From assembly GCA_023974075.1 (NCBI GenBank), contig JAMFTG010000212.1, positions 130,001 through 194,000 of the forward strand: a stretch of DNA of 64,000 bases. Reading direction: 5' to 3'. A model generated the notes under the pieces. That model searched no databases. It was not told the DNA's origin and worked only from the letters and a program-made list of their open reading frames with translations. A program made the translations under genes and the position numbers. Each line of letters starts with the position of its first letter. The stretch's first letter is position 1. This document shows positions 51,660 to 62,446 of this stretch, one piece after another. This DNA comes from Chaenocephalus aceratus (lineage: Eukaryota > Chordata > Actinopteri > Perciformes > Channichthyidae).

Positions 51660-52090
51660 CGATCAGAGACCCGTGCATATACTGCGAGACACTGGAGGGT
51701 CGCAGTCTGTGATAGTTGCCTCTGCGCTGCCACTTTCTGACCAGTCAGCCTGTGGTTCTGGCTCCATACTATGTGGCATTGAGATGGGTTATGTTCCACG
51801 GCCCGTACACACTGTACACGTGCAGTCAAGATTAGTCACCGTTTTTTTCCCCTGTTGCTGTGTGTCCCGCGTTACCGATACGAGGTATAGTATTCTGATG
51901 GGAAATGATATTGCGGGTGGCAAGGTGACTCCTGCACTGGAAGTAATGGACGCCCCGCAGTCCGCAGGGTCACCTGAGGTAATAAAAACTCACATTTTCC
52001 CTAGGTGTGCAGTCACATGTGCACAGGGGCGTAAGACTGACTCAGATGGGACATGTCTGATACTATGTTTGTGCCGATGCTTCTAGATGA
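51660..52090 (+). pseudogene. Retropepsin-like protease remnant
   Basis: The frame contains LRDTGGSQSVIVA, whose DTG is the aspartic-protease active-site triplet, and later RYSILMGNDIAGGKV, matching the flap/C-terminal part of retrotransposon proteases. No polymerase follows before the polypurine tract. Confidence 0.7.
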
Positions 52091-52540
52091 AGCTGTGTCC
52101 GAGGAAAAGCCAGAAAGATGTGGTTTCCCCTTCTCACGAGGATGTCGCGAGACCAGCGCAACATGCCGGCTCAGACACGCCTCCCGCCACACGACTCTCC
52201 CGGTAATCCGAGAGTGTCTGCTCGGCTATCAGTTAGTCATCTTCGGTCTATTGTTAGCCTTACGGTACCTTGAGATTTGTGTGGGATTAGCTTTGGGTTA
52301 ATTGTGATGTGTAGTTGCTACGATCCCTTCATGTTATGGACTCGCCTGTACCGGCACCGCCAGCGGCTCACGCAATGGGCTCTGATCGAGCGGGGCTACC
52401 AGGTTAGATACCCACCATATAAAAGGGCTCAGAGAGAGTGTTGGCCGATGACATGTCCAGGTTGGTTGGTGTTATTCGATGGGATCGTAGTGTGTGTAGT
52501 TTCACAAAACCTGTGGGTTTGTGTTTTAAGGGGGGGGGGG

Positions 52541-52991
52541 TGTGACGGCTGTCGCCTCTCCGGTCCTGTTAATCCTGTTTTGCTATCCTGTAAATGAGCT
52601 GTGTGGTTGCTTCAACGTGATTGGCTACCAATTCCTGGTTCCGCCCCCGAAGATATTGATTGGAGCACGCCGGGCCCCGACGCACGCCAATCCCCATGCT
52701 ATCCCAGCGCACACCTGCCAGAGATGACGCTACAAAGCTTGGGGACAGCTATCACTCGGGAGGCTCTGTTGCAATCAGACGCCTCACACATCTTGCTCCT
52801 GTGTGGACACATCCTCCTTCTGTTTCTAGAAGTAGATTTGCGCCCTTTTGGCTCTTTTGTTTGGCTTAGGCCATTTTTGTTTCATCTTGTTGTACACCTT
52901 CATTGTTATTTATTAAACCCTATTATAATTATTACCAAATCCATTCTGGTGTGTGTTGTTTTCCTCTACCCTAGAGGGGACGTAACTTACT
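52541..52991 (+). repeat. 3' LTR, followed by extra leader sequence
   Basis: About 450 bp. Unusually it is followed by another primer-binding site (TGGGGGCTCGTCCGGGAT, 52992-53009) and about 25 bases of leader (to GGGGTTATAACA) before flanking DNA. So a second element copy once continued here, or the assembly joined two molecules. Confidence 0.88.
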
Positions 52992-53038
52992 TGGGGGCTC
53001 GTCCGGGATCTATTCGTCTGAAGTCTGGGGTTATAACA

Positions 53039-53144
53039 GCTGGTTCCTTTAGTCTGAATGTGTGTTTGGTGCGTGATCATTATTCATTAGAGTCATTGCG
53101 TGCCTATTGATTTGAACACGATCCGTGTATCCATCACTTCCTGG
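53039..53144. repeat. 107-bp direct repeat flanking the LTR element, right copy
   Basis: Second copy of 49643-49749, joined directly to the truncated retroelement leader at ATAACAGCTGG. Confidence 0.92.
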
Positions 53145-53484
53145 TCTTCTCTAAAGAAGAGGGACCAATGGAAACGTTGTCATGTTGCCGTTGTTCAGCA
53201 TGGAAACATTCATTAGCTAACAATGACATTATTGTTCTATTAATATAAAGGGAGGTCAGGTACTCTTTAAAACAGCTGCTAGCTATGGGTACTTTTTACT
53301 GAAGTACACTTCAAAGCCTCTTTACTTTGACTTGAGTACAGAAGTTTAGTCAGTACTTCTACTTCCACCAGAGTATTTTTAAACACGAGTATCTGTACTT
53401 CTACTCGAGTAAAGGACGTGTGTACTTTTGCCATCTCTGGTTCTATATGGGAAGAAATTGTGAAAATGAGGTGAAGTGTCGTAC

Positions 53485-53589
53485 CCTGAGAGTTACACCC
53501 AGCACCAGGTTGAGCATGAAGAAGGAGCCGATGATGATGAGGGGGATGTAGTACATCCAGTTCCAGGTACTGCCTCCCACATCATTACT
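53485..53589 (-). CDS. cacna1a: cacna1a E3: domain I S6, with one-base insertion
   Basis: The exon reads [20 protein letters not shown], then [12 protein letters not shown], the pore-lining S6 helix. At the end the family motif LSG is replaced by TLR because one extra A sits in GTAACTC (around 53493-53494). The exon is 105 bp, while splice phases with E2 and E4 need 104. The acceptor is CCCCTGCAG and the donor GG/GTACGA. Reading E4 correctly requires removal of the extra base, so this is a sequencing or assembly error or a true frameshift allele. Confidence 0.93.
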
Positions 53590-54160
53590 CTGCAGGGGGG
53601 AAAGAGAGACAGAGGTATTAGTGGTCATCTAGAATGTAAAATAAGACTTTTGACAACCTGAACATTCGAGAATTCTTCACTTTTATTGAACCTTCGCTCT
53701 ACTTCTACACAGACTATTTTCCTCTTTGTTTTAGTATGTTATCTAGGATATGCACTGTATACACCTCAGTATAAAACAGTCTTGGTGAGGGTTTATTACT
53801 TCATGCTTTTAGCTCTAAATACTTCCTGTACCAAAGTCAGGAGAACCCATACTTCAGTATCAATGTCAATCAATGCTAACATTCTGTAAAGGTGATGGTA
53901 CATAACTTAATTTTCTTCAGTGTCTATTATTTTCTCTGATAAGGCTACATTGATAACAACAAATCCATGTTCAGCAAGAAGAGCATTCAAGTTAGCTGTT
54001 AGCAGCCTGAAGGCAGCACAGTTACAATGCTAACGTAGTTTCTATTTAGTTCAGTAAAAATGAGTAGTACAATAAGTTAAATTGGCATTGTTTAAATGTA
54101 AGGTAAGAAGCTTGATCTATTTGTGGATGTAAGCACATGTTTTCAAAGCAATCTAACAAA
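53590..54160. other. Intron between E3 and E2, no gene recognised
   Basis: AT-rich unique-looking intron. Confidence 0.5.
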
Positions 54161-55216
54161 GGCTGCAGTCGAATAGTCCAAACATCAGCTCCTAAATTCT
54201 AACCCTATCGTCTATTCCTTGACCTCTGAGTGAAAGGTCACGGGGTTAAGGGATAGTGGATAGGAGAATTCAAAAGGACTTAGGAGAAGAGACTGCGGTA
54301 CTTTAGAGAATCCGACTGCACTTTCACTATCCGACGTGTTTATGATGCGCCAGCGGACGTCATGAATGTGCGTCTGCTGCTGTGTGGGAACCATGGAAAC
54401 TACAGTTTTCTATACAGCGGACTACAAACATGGATGTTTAATAAGAACGAGGGACTACTGTGAACTCATCTAGACTCTGCACCGTGCTCTGATGCTGCTG
54501 CTTTGCTTTATGAACGGGGACAACAGAGAAACATATTCTTCAGGACCAAAGTTGGAATTGAAATAAAAAAGGAAAGTGAAACTTATGCTCGTCTCCCTCT
54601 CCCTCCGGTCCACATTAATACAAATGATCCCAATACGTATGATTGTATGAACTAAAGATCTTAAAATCAATACAGATGTATTTATTATAAACGTTAGTCC
54701 TTAACATCTATCAGTGTGTATATCACCATTCAAACATCTTTTAAAAGTTGAACAAACCCCACACAGCTCAGTAAAGACTGTGAAATGTTGACTTTAGTTG
54801 ATCATTTCAGTAAAAACTAACGTTCATATTTCTCTTTGATTATAATACTGATGAACGTTCAAAACAAAGCACTTTGGCAACTTACCACCTATGTTTTAAA
54901 ATGCTTAATAAGCACCATCACTTTCATGATATAACTTCTCCGTCATAATCGTTTGTTTCCGTGAACGGCCGACTGTTGAGTGACGGAAAATGCTGCGGCT
55001 GCAATGCATTGTGGGGCAGCATTTTCTCCTTTCCTTTCGGTAAGGGAGGTCCAGTGGTTCCTAAGCTAAAGGAGGTTATAAAGGAAGTTTGAAACCTCCT
55101 TTCCTTTCATCTAGAGAATTGGAACGGCACTTATCATGGCTGCCACTGAGGGACTTCCGGGTCATTTCACTCCGTTAGGAAGGTTCCTAAGCTAAATGGA
55201 CTATTCAACTGCAGCC
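54161..55216. mobile_element. DNA transposon with 20-bp inverted termini
   Basis: GGCTGCAGTCGAATAGTCCA and TGGACTATTCAACTGCAGCC are inverted copies with one mismatch, 1.06 kb apart. Just inside are further inverted motifs (TCCTAA / TTAGGA type). No transposase and no clear target duplication. Confidence 0.78.
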
Positions 55217-55223
55217 ATAGACT

Positions 55224-55542
55224 TGTGACGGCCATAGAGCCTGTGGCCTGCGAGTGTGCAGGTGTGTTGCAGGTCGTGTGATGGGGTGGAGCTGAGGAGG
55301 CCAATCAGCACGACTGGGGACACCTGGCCGGAGCCGAGGTGCTACTTAAGCCCAGCTGCCCAGAGTCACATGGCCTTCGTGACCCGCTGTGGGAAGACTC
55401 TCGCCGGGATCCTTTCCCCTCGCCCACCCTCTCATGTTTTGGGTGTTGTTTTGGAATCGCCACAATAAATGTGTCGTGGTTTTTGGAACCCTCGAACGTC
55501 TCTCTCTCTTTTCCTGTTGTGGCCTACGAGCCGGTCATAACA
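55224..55542 (+). mobile_element. Solo LTR with 4-bp target duplication
   Basis: 319 bp from TGTGACGGCCATAGAGCC to GAGCCGGTCATAACA. GACT lies on both sides (55220-55223, 55543-55546). It contains a TACTTAAG TATA-like site and AATAAA. The TGTGACGG start resembles the LTR at 49750, suggesting a related Ty3/gypsy family. Confidence 0.88.
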
Positions 55543-55741
55543 GACTTTACAGAACTATGATGTATTTAACTTCCTAACAAAACTCAATATGCAAACTGTA
55601 ATATAGTAGTACATGTTGAATCATTTTCTCACCAAAATACAATTTGTATCTTTGAATTCTAACAAAAACGGTTGAATGCATTTTCTTTCGTGTAAAACAT
55701 GTTCACGGCAGATCTTTTAAAACTGTTTGCGTGCAACCAAG

Positions 55742-55880
55742 GAGATAAGATAAGAGGTATTTATTTATCCCAAATTGGGACATGTTTGCGTTGCAGCAGC
55801 ATAAAAAACTAAAACAAGTCATTGTTAAACATTAAACATCTGAAAATAGAATTAAAACAGCATTACAAAGTAGAAAATAT
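55742..55880 (-). mobile_element. LINE 3' tail (antisense)
   Basis: On the minus strand it ends CCCAATTTGGGATAAATAAA and TACCTCTTATCTTATCTCC, the same pattern as at 5785-5950. Confidence 0.5.
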
Positions 55881-55899
55881 ACAGAAGACTGTGAAGATA

Positions 55900-56155
55900 A
55901 CACATTTAAGATTAAGATTCAACTTATTGTCATTACGTAGCACAGGTACTATGTAATGACACGGTTTCTCTGCAGTTGACCCATCCTAGTGTTAGGAGCC
56001 GTGGGCTGCCATTACGTACGGCGCCCGGGGAGCAGTGTGGGGAACGGTGCCTTGCTCAGGGACACCTCGGTAGCGCTTGGTCTTTCCGGGACTTGAACTG
56101 GTGACCTTCCAGTTGTCAAGCCCCTATGGACTTCGCCACTATACCACCAAATCTA
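55900..56155 (-). mobile_element. tRNA-derived SINE
   Basis: On the minus strand it starts TGGTGGTATAGTGGCGAAGT (A-box-like), then GGTCACCAGTTCAAGTCCC (B-box-like). The body is CCTGAGCAAGGCACCGTTCC and the tail ends GACAATAAGTTGAATCTTAA. This is the structure of a tRNA-headed SINE with a LINE-like tail. Confidence 0.75.
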
Positions 56156-56159
56156 TAAA

Positions 56160-57900
56160 CTCTGACAATAAAACACTATTGAAGGGAACTATATGTATAA
56201 TGCTGGATTAGGGTTAAGGTTAGAATGGTTCAGGAGTGGCTCTATCTTTAAATCTGGAGAGCAGGTCGACAGCGACAACATTGACTGACACCGTGTCACT
56301 TCCTTTTTCTTTCCTGAACGCAGCCAGCTGACAATCAGAGACATCAGGTGACTGCAGGATATGGCGTGTGAATGGGACTCAGCCGATTATGATCTGCTGC
56401 TGGAGTGCCGTGTGCAGGGTTTTATCCCGCATGGTACAGTGCAAGCAGCCTGTTCTCTATTAAACTTGCATTGGTTTCCTCCTGACTGCCTGTGTGAGCG
56501 TGGAAGTCAGCCTCCATCCATCAGAAAAGATGTTAAATATAGAGCGAGACGGACCAGAATAGAGAGTGGAAGAGAAGGAGGCGGAGGGGGAGGGGGAGCC
56601 ACTCGGAAAGGCAGGAAAAGGACAGATGAGATAAAGGAAGTCAAACAGAGAGCCATAAAGGGAGAGAAGGACGCAAAATGGCTTTTGGACAGACACATGG
56701 TGTTTTCAAATCTCAAACTACTTTATGCCTCATTTAGCTGAATGAAATCAAAGCATATCGCCAACCTACACGCCCACCCGCCCCCCGAGTCTTAAGGAAT
56801 GCACGATATGGAGATTTTTTTCCAGCTGATACTGATTAGCGATAATTTCTTGTTTCTCAACCGTGATACCGATGAAAAACCTACACATAATTTGTGTACT
56901 AAAATGAAATAATAACATGTCGTGTATGCACCTGGGGGTTAGCAACTCTAAGATGTAGGCAGCAAAGATAGATGATTTCATATTCAAAAGCTCTGACCGA
57001 ACCGAACCGAACTGAAATTGTGACAAAACAAGTTCCAACTTTTTAGTCTTTTGATTAAATACCTCCGCAATAGTTTGTGTGATTGTATCGTCTTCCTTTG
57101 CTATCAATGGCAAATACATGTTGGTGTCAGAGTTCTGCACTTTTTCTTCTTCCTCTCTGATTATTGGTGGATAGCACACACACTTTAAAGGTGCCTCCTG
57201 CCACCTACTGTGTCTGTACATGAAAGCTATTTGGCGTTGTATAATCAGCTGACAATTTCTCACTGCCTAAATATATTTGGCAACCCACGCCACGACTATG
57301 ACTCGATACATTATCCAACGGAGAGAAAAGTGACCAGATTGGTGGTTTACGAGGAATAACTAGCAACCAATATGTGTCCTATAGTTTAGGCCTTTTCTTA
57401 GATTAAACTCTGCACGAAGCTGCGTTCAGACCAACAACAACAACAATGCTTCAAAAACAATCCTTCTCATTTGGTCCAATGAGGCCATAGCGGGCTAAGC
57501 GTTTTGGGTTTTTCCTTGGTCTATTTATCTATGTGGCTACTTGGTTAGCGTTTCGTCCTAAAACACCTCTGATCTTGATTGAAAGAGACACACATCTGTA
57601 TGTTAGGATCAGTGCAGCCAAGTCCGTTACGCATTGTTAACTATTTTTATCATAATCAAAAGACACTGCAAAGCACACTCTTATTCGTTCACTGTATTTC
57701 CAATAATTATATTTACTGTATATACTATACTCATGTTGAGCGTTGTTCATGGCGATACATAGGTCAAGGCGTGTTAATCTTATAAATACGATGTACATTT
57801 TGTCATTTGTATTTCTATTTTGAAATGTTTACATTTGAGAATTGTTTATTTCCACTCTTAATCTCTCTTATGTACAATGCCTTGTTTTTATGCTGCAATG
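56160..57900. other. Intron sequence, no gene recognised
   Basis: A frame at 56361-56741 starts MACEWDSADYDLLLECRVQG but lacks any motif I know and turns into GGAGG low complexity. A hAT-like GAATGCACGATATGG start is at 56797 without a visible partner end. Confidence 0.4.
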
Positions 57901-57939
57901 CAATCATTTCCCAAATTGGGGTCAATAAAGTACATCTTA

Positions 57940-58390
57940 CAGGATTCATACACTTTTTCACTAATGACTTCTCCATGACCTTTACCTAACTTCCCATGAC
58001 CAAAACAATTACTCTTTCTCAGCGTTCCACTGAACATGGTTTATTTTAACATGGAACAGGAAAATAAGGTCTGCATATGAAACATGTCGTGCCGATCTAA
58101 AACAAATCAAATAGTAGGCTTACTAGCTTCAGCTAAAGCAACTGCAATCTCTCACCAGCAAAACACCTCGTCAGTTAAATGCCATTTTACGTTTCATTAC
58201 TATACGATACAGTATTATCATTATAGTATTACTATTTCGGCGATTAGATAAAATATAAATTATATTTGATTTCCATGACTTTTCCAAAACGTTGGGAAAA
58301 ATATTGTTTTCCGTAACTTTTCCAGGGCCTGGAATTAGCATTTTGAATTTCCATGACTTTTCCAGGTTTTTAATGACCGTAAGAATCCTG
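57940..58390. mobile_element. hAT-like MITE in a LINE tail
   Basis: Ends CAGGATTCATACACTTTTTC and TGACCGTAAGAATCCTG; ATCTTA lies on both sides. The interior repeats TTTCCATGACTTTTCC. It sits in a LINE tail (GGGGTCAATAAAGTACATCT). Confidence 0.75.
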
Positions 58391-58599
58391 ATCTTATCTC
58401 ATCTTGACCTTATCTGTTTACGCTGCTACGGACAATCTGCAATAAATGCACATTTTATGGACAATCTTGCACCAAAGTTATTGATATTGAAGTGACCGTT
58501 TGTTTTACCTTAACGTGTGCATATGTGTAAATGTGTCTATTGATTGTGTATATAGGATATACGTATTTTATACATATTTGTATACATATCTGTATTACT

Positions 58600-58700
58600 G
58601 TATCATTTTACATTCGGGATTGTTGGAAACGTCATTTCGATCTCTCTGTCTGAAACACAAACTGAGTAAGATTGACATTAAAGTTGACTTTGACTTATCT
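58600..58700 (+). mobile_element. LINE-type 3' tail
   Basis: Contains TTCGGGATTGTTGGAAACGT and ATTAAAGTTGACTTTGACTT, like 26250-26385. Confidence 0.55.
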
Positions 58701-58766
58701 TAAACAGCCCAAGTACAATCTTGTGTGAAGATTTCTGAAGGACTTCTGCGTTTTACTAAGTATTAC

Positions 58767-59354
58767 GGCCCGTCTACACTACAGGCATAAAAAAATCTTG
58801 AAGCTGGGCGTGTCTGAAGCGTGGCGATTTTTTGCGAGCAACGCGACCAACAACCAATCAGGAATCTCCCGCCCCCGACATACAAAGCAACAGCGATGTT
58901 AAAACGAAGTACACTGGATATAAACTCCCCAAACAGGCGAAAACCTACCAGTTTCGCCCCCTGTCTCTGCCACCTCCCTCCATGCCTGGTTCCTCCGGTT
59001 TGTATCCCGGTAATAGTCTGGTCGTAAAGAACCGGGTGATTTGCTACCGTAATTTCTCGTTTGGAATATGAGGAAATGAACTGGCTCTCCCAGCTTGCAC
59101 GCGGTTTGATTGGCTAGCGCTTGTACTGTCAGATTTGCATAAACGTGTTTGATTGGCTGATGCCAGCTTCGACAGCATCGGGAGCATCAAAAGTTGAACA
59201 TTGCTCAACTTTTGATGCTCGCGATGCTTGCAAAGCCACGCTCCGCTCCCCACAATGCAGTTCGGCGAAGATTCAAAATCTTCTACGTCACCCCATTCAA
59301 GTGAATGGGCGAAGCGCTCAAAGCATTTTTCGATGCCTGTAGTGTAGACGGGCC
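58767..59354. mobile_element. MITE related to 23165-23792, with its own central palindrome
   Basis: Ends GGCCCGTCTACACTACAGGC and GCCTGTAGTGTAGACGGGCC; ATTAC flanks both sides (58762-58766, 59355-59359). The hairpin at 59175-59227 has 16 paired bases plus six more beyond one mismatch. Body sequence is the reverse complement of parts of the 23165 copy (CTCCCGCCCCCGACATAC). Confidence 0.88.
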
Positions 59355-59379
59355 ATTACACTTTATTTGTTCAAGTCAA

Positions 59380-59585
59380 TTTCGGGACATTGAGGGTACG
59401 TGGGGTGCCTTAGTTAGCTATTTCATTATTGCACTATTTCACTTTTTTGTATTTACTTGGACAATTGTTTCTGTTTTTCTGTGTTATTGTGTTGCTCTGT
59501 TGGAGGAGCCTGTGACCTAAGATGTTCCTCGTCATAACTACACTGTAGCTATGTACGTATGACTAATACAAGCCTTGAACCTTGA
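59380..59585 (+). mobile_element. LINE 3' tail (L2-like)
   Basis: GTTGGAGGAGCCTGTGACCT and CACTGTAGCTATGTACGTAT match the end of 32394-33030. Confidence 0.6.
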
Positions 59586-59652
59586 GGTGTAGTGCCTGAG
59601 AGTTGATGTTGTACTGTAAACCAAACTACATGTTTCTAAAAGGCTAACTCAC

Positions 59653-59840
59653 GAAGTAGAGCATCTCTGTCCACCCCTCCATGGTGATGCACTGGAAGAC
59701 GGTGAGCACGGCGAACAGGATGTTGTCGAATTGCGTGATGCCGTAGTTGGGACCGATCCAGCGATGTTCACACCTCGTCTCGTTCGTACACAGTCTCGAC
59801 GGCAACTCGTCCCCGCACGGCCGATCGTCCATTTGGTCGC
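59653..59840 (-). CDS. cacna1a: cacna1a E2: domain I pore loop
   Basis: The 188-bp exon encodes the extracellular S5-P turret with cysteines ([18 protein letters not shown]), then [20 protein letters not shown] and [14 protein letters not shown]. The glutamate in MEGW is the domain I selectivity-filter residue. The acceptor is TGATCAG and the donor TTC/GTGAGT; it ends between codons. The turret is the most divergent stretch, as expected for this family. Intact. Confidence 0.96.
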
Positions 59841-59879
59841 CTGATCAAAGACAGAAGAATCCACCGTTACATAAAGCAA

Positions 59880-60302
59880 GTCCTTAAATCATTTAGCAGA
59901 TGTCGTAACTCAAATCTAAGCATCTTATAAAACATATTATTAATTATATGATATATTATAAGAAGTACTAACGTTTTCTTGTTTAATTAAATATCAACAC
60001 AGTCTTTTATTTCATTATCGTTTGAATTGTGTTTTTTGTGCCGAATTTGTGTCCACTTTAGAAGAGAACACATAATTAAGGTTTTTTTTGTATTATTCTT
60101 TTTACTTTAGGGGCGGGACATCTATAACGTATGTGCTATATGTGCAATATATATATGCCGTTCAAAACTGTGCAATATATACCTGGCTGCTAAATCCTCA
60201 GAACTGTTACAGGATGTGTATTTTTTGTAAAATGTGTAACTTCTTATTTTGAATTCCCTTTTTTTATCTTTAGGACTTTTTTTAATGCATGCTTAGGTAA
60301 CA
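59880..60302. other. Intron between E2 and E1, no gene recognised
   Basis: AT-rich; nothing classifiable. Confidence 0.5.
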
Positions 60303-60992
60303 TTAAAGGGGACCTATCGTGCAAAATGCACTTTTATATGTCTTGTATACATCAACATGTGTCCCCGGTGCGTCGGGGAACTCACGCAGCGCCAGAAAAT
60401 AAAACCCACTCTCTTTTCCTCCGTACCCACATCTTTTAAAAACGGGGGAACAACGGAGCGGATACAGATTTGCTGCCGATATGACGTAATTTTCGATGGT
60501 GGACCCACAGACAGTTGCTATCAGAAACAATGTCTGACGTGTTTTGGACGTAATCTCGTCTTTGTTTACATTAGCAAGCCTCGCTAACACTCAGAGCTAA
60601 CCTGCACTGGAGAGCGCATGTGTTCAAAAAGCAGGAAATAAAAAAAGGAACTCACCTTGTGATAAACCCGCAAGAGAAAAAGCATTTGAGCTCCATACTG
60701 TTTCAGAAATAATCCTTGATGTGGTTTAGAACAGGATGGCGTTTTATCACAGCAGAATTTAACTTTATCTCCGGTACATTTACATTACATTGCATTTAGC
60801 TGACGCTTATATTCAAACCGACTTACAATAAGTGCGTTCGACCAACAAGATATAAACTTGAAGAAAACAGAATCATAAAGTACATCAGGTTTCATAGAGC
60901 AAAACATTTCAAGTGCTACTCAACTGGCTTTAGAGAAGCCAGTCCTTTATTAGTATATAAGTGCTCTGTTAGCAGTTCTTTGTTAGTCAGTT

Positions 60993-61710
60993 CTATTGCT
61001 CGAAGTGGAGTCGAAAGAGATGAGTTTTCAGTCTGGAAGGTGTGTGAGCTTTCTGCTGTCCTGATGTCAATGGGAGCTCATTCCACCATCTTGGAGCCAG
61101 GATAGCAAACCCACGTGTTTCTGCTGATGGGAACTTGGGTCCCCTTCGCAGCGAGGGTGCAGCGAGCCGTTTGGTTGATGCAGAGCGGAGTGCACGCGCT
61201 GGGGTGTACGGTTTAACCATGTCCTGGATGTAGGAAGGGCCAGATCCATTCGCAGCATGGTACGCAAGTACCAGTGTCTTGAAGTGGATTCTAGCAGTTA
61301 CCGGAAGCCAGTGAAGGGAGCGGAGGAGCGGAGTGGTGTGGGAGCATGTAGGAAGGCTGAAGACCAGACGAGCCGCTGCATTCTGGATGAGCTGCAGAGG
61401 TCGGATGGCACATGCAGGCAGACCAGCCAGGAGGGAGTTGCAGTAGTCTAGGCGTGAGATGACGAGAGCCTGGACCAGAACCTGCGTGGCTTCCTGGGTC
61501 AGCTGGGGACGCATCCTCCTGATGCTGTAAAGCGTGTATCTGCAGCAGCGGGTTGTAGCAGCGATGTTTGCAGTGAAGGACAGGTTGTTATCTAGGTTCA
61601 CACCCAGAGTCCTTGCAGTCTGAGTCGGGGAAACAACAGAGGTGCCGATGTTGATTGTCAGGTCAAGAGTGGGACAATCTTTTCCCGGAAGGAAAAGCAG
61701 TTCAGTCTTG
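60993..61710 (-). pseudogene. LINE A ORF2 C-terminal part
   Basis: An open stretch with KTELLFLPGKDCPTLDLTI, GVNLDNNLSFTANIAATTRC, ALVISRLDYCNSLLAGLPAC and RLKTHLFRLHFEQ, the thumb and C-terminal block of L2-type ORF2. It is open to its natural stop but disconnected from the RT domain by the LINE B insertion. Confidence 0.88.
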
Positions 61711-62446
61711 AGGCTCCTGTCCAAAATCAAACCGGTTTTATCCTTTTTAAACTTTGAGCGTGTAATTCATGCCTTTGTTTCAACTCGTTTAGATTATTGT
61801 AATGCACTTTATGACGGCCTAAATAAGACTTCGCTGGCCCGCCTGCAGCTGGTACAAAACGCTGCGGCGCGGCTGCTCACAGGAACCCGCAAGTTTGACC
61901 ACATCACACCAGTGCTGGCTTCGCTCTACTGGCTTCCTGTCCATTTCAGAGTCCATTTTAAGATTTTATTGTTTGTTTTTAAATCTCTTAATGGGCTGGC
62001 CCCAGAGTACATCTCCGACCTCTTACAGGTGTACACCCCCTCAAGGGCTTTGAAGTCGGCTGACCAGCTGCTGCTTGTAGTCCCAAAAACAAAGAAAAAG
62101 ACCAGGGGAGACCGAGCGTTCTCATCGGTAGCCCCCAGGCTCTGGAACGACCTGCCCCCCTCATGTTAAATTGTCGCCCACTCTTGAAGCTTTTAAGTCC
62201 CGCCTAAAAACCCACCTGTTTCCCCTCGCTTACCAGTCAGTCAATCTGAGCTGTGTCATACCTATGTGTATGCTTTCACTGTCTGTCCAAAGCCTTTATG
62301 TGCCTTTATTTATTCTTATGTGTGCTTTTTTTATCTATTCGTGTAATATTATATTTTATTATAATGTTATGTTCATTGTGAAGCACTTTGGCAAACCCTC
62401 TGTTTTTAAACTGTGCTATATAAATAAAGTGGATTGGATTGGATTG
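61711..62446 (+). mobile_element. L2-type LINE B (sense), inserted in LINE A
   Basis: In frame from RLLSKIKPVLSFLNFERVIH through STRLDYCNALYDGLNKTSLA and GDRAFSSVAPRLWNDLPPSC. One frameshift follows, then PTLEAFKSRLKTHLF. The tail is GAAGCACTTTGGCAAACCCT and ATAAATAAAGTGGATTGG with ATTGG repeats. It interrupts LINE A between the codons for LNLD and KTEL with no visible duplication. Confidence 0.88.

Larger units (their letters stand above)
49750..52991 (+). mobile_element. Non-autonomous Ty3/gypsy-like LTR retrotransposon
   Basis: Two LTRs (49750-50189 and 52541-52991) start TGTGACGGCTGTCGCCTCTC. A primer-binding site complementary to the tRNA-Pro 3' end (TGGGGGCTCGTCCGGGAT, 50190-50207) follows the left LTR. 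A polypurine tract of G lies just before the right LTR (52529-52540). The interior has degraded gag- and protease-like frames but no reverse transcriptase, integrase or env. Confidence 0.88.
49164..53439. mobile_element. MITE with internal 35-bp tandem repeat, host of the LTR element
   Basis: Ends CAGAGGTGGGAAGTAGTGGA and GTACTTTTGCCATCTCTG are imperfect inverted copies of a common fish hAT-like terminus. The interior has the expected CTCCACTACTTGTCTTTCTG and, at the right, CTTGAGTACAGAAGTTTAGT. It is interrupted by the LTR element. The flanking 8-mers match only partly. Confidence 0.65.

Noticed and set aside
50246..52090. An endogenous retrovirus
   Set aside because: Despite the tRNA-Pro-type primer-binding site, only gag- and protease-like remnants are present, with no polymerase or env. 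An LTR retrotransposon is the simpler reading.
56080..56155. A tRNA gene
   Set aside because: A- and B-box-like motifs are present on the minus strand, but no cloverleaf can be drawn with confidence and the sequence continues into a SINE body and tail.
56361..56741. A small gene starting MACEWDSADYDLLLECRV
   Set aside because: No motif, no splice or promoter support, and the second half is GGAGG low complexity. It is noted only as unclassified intron.
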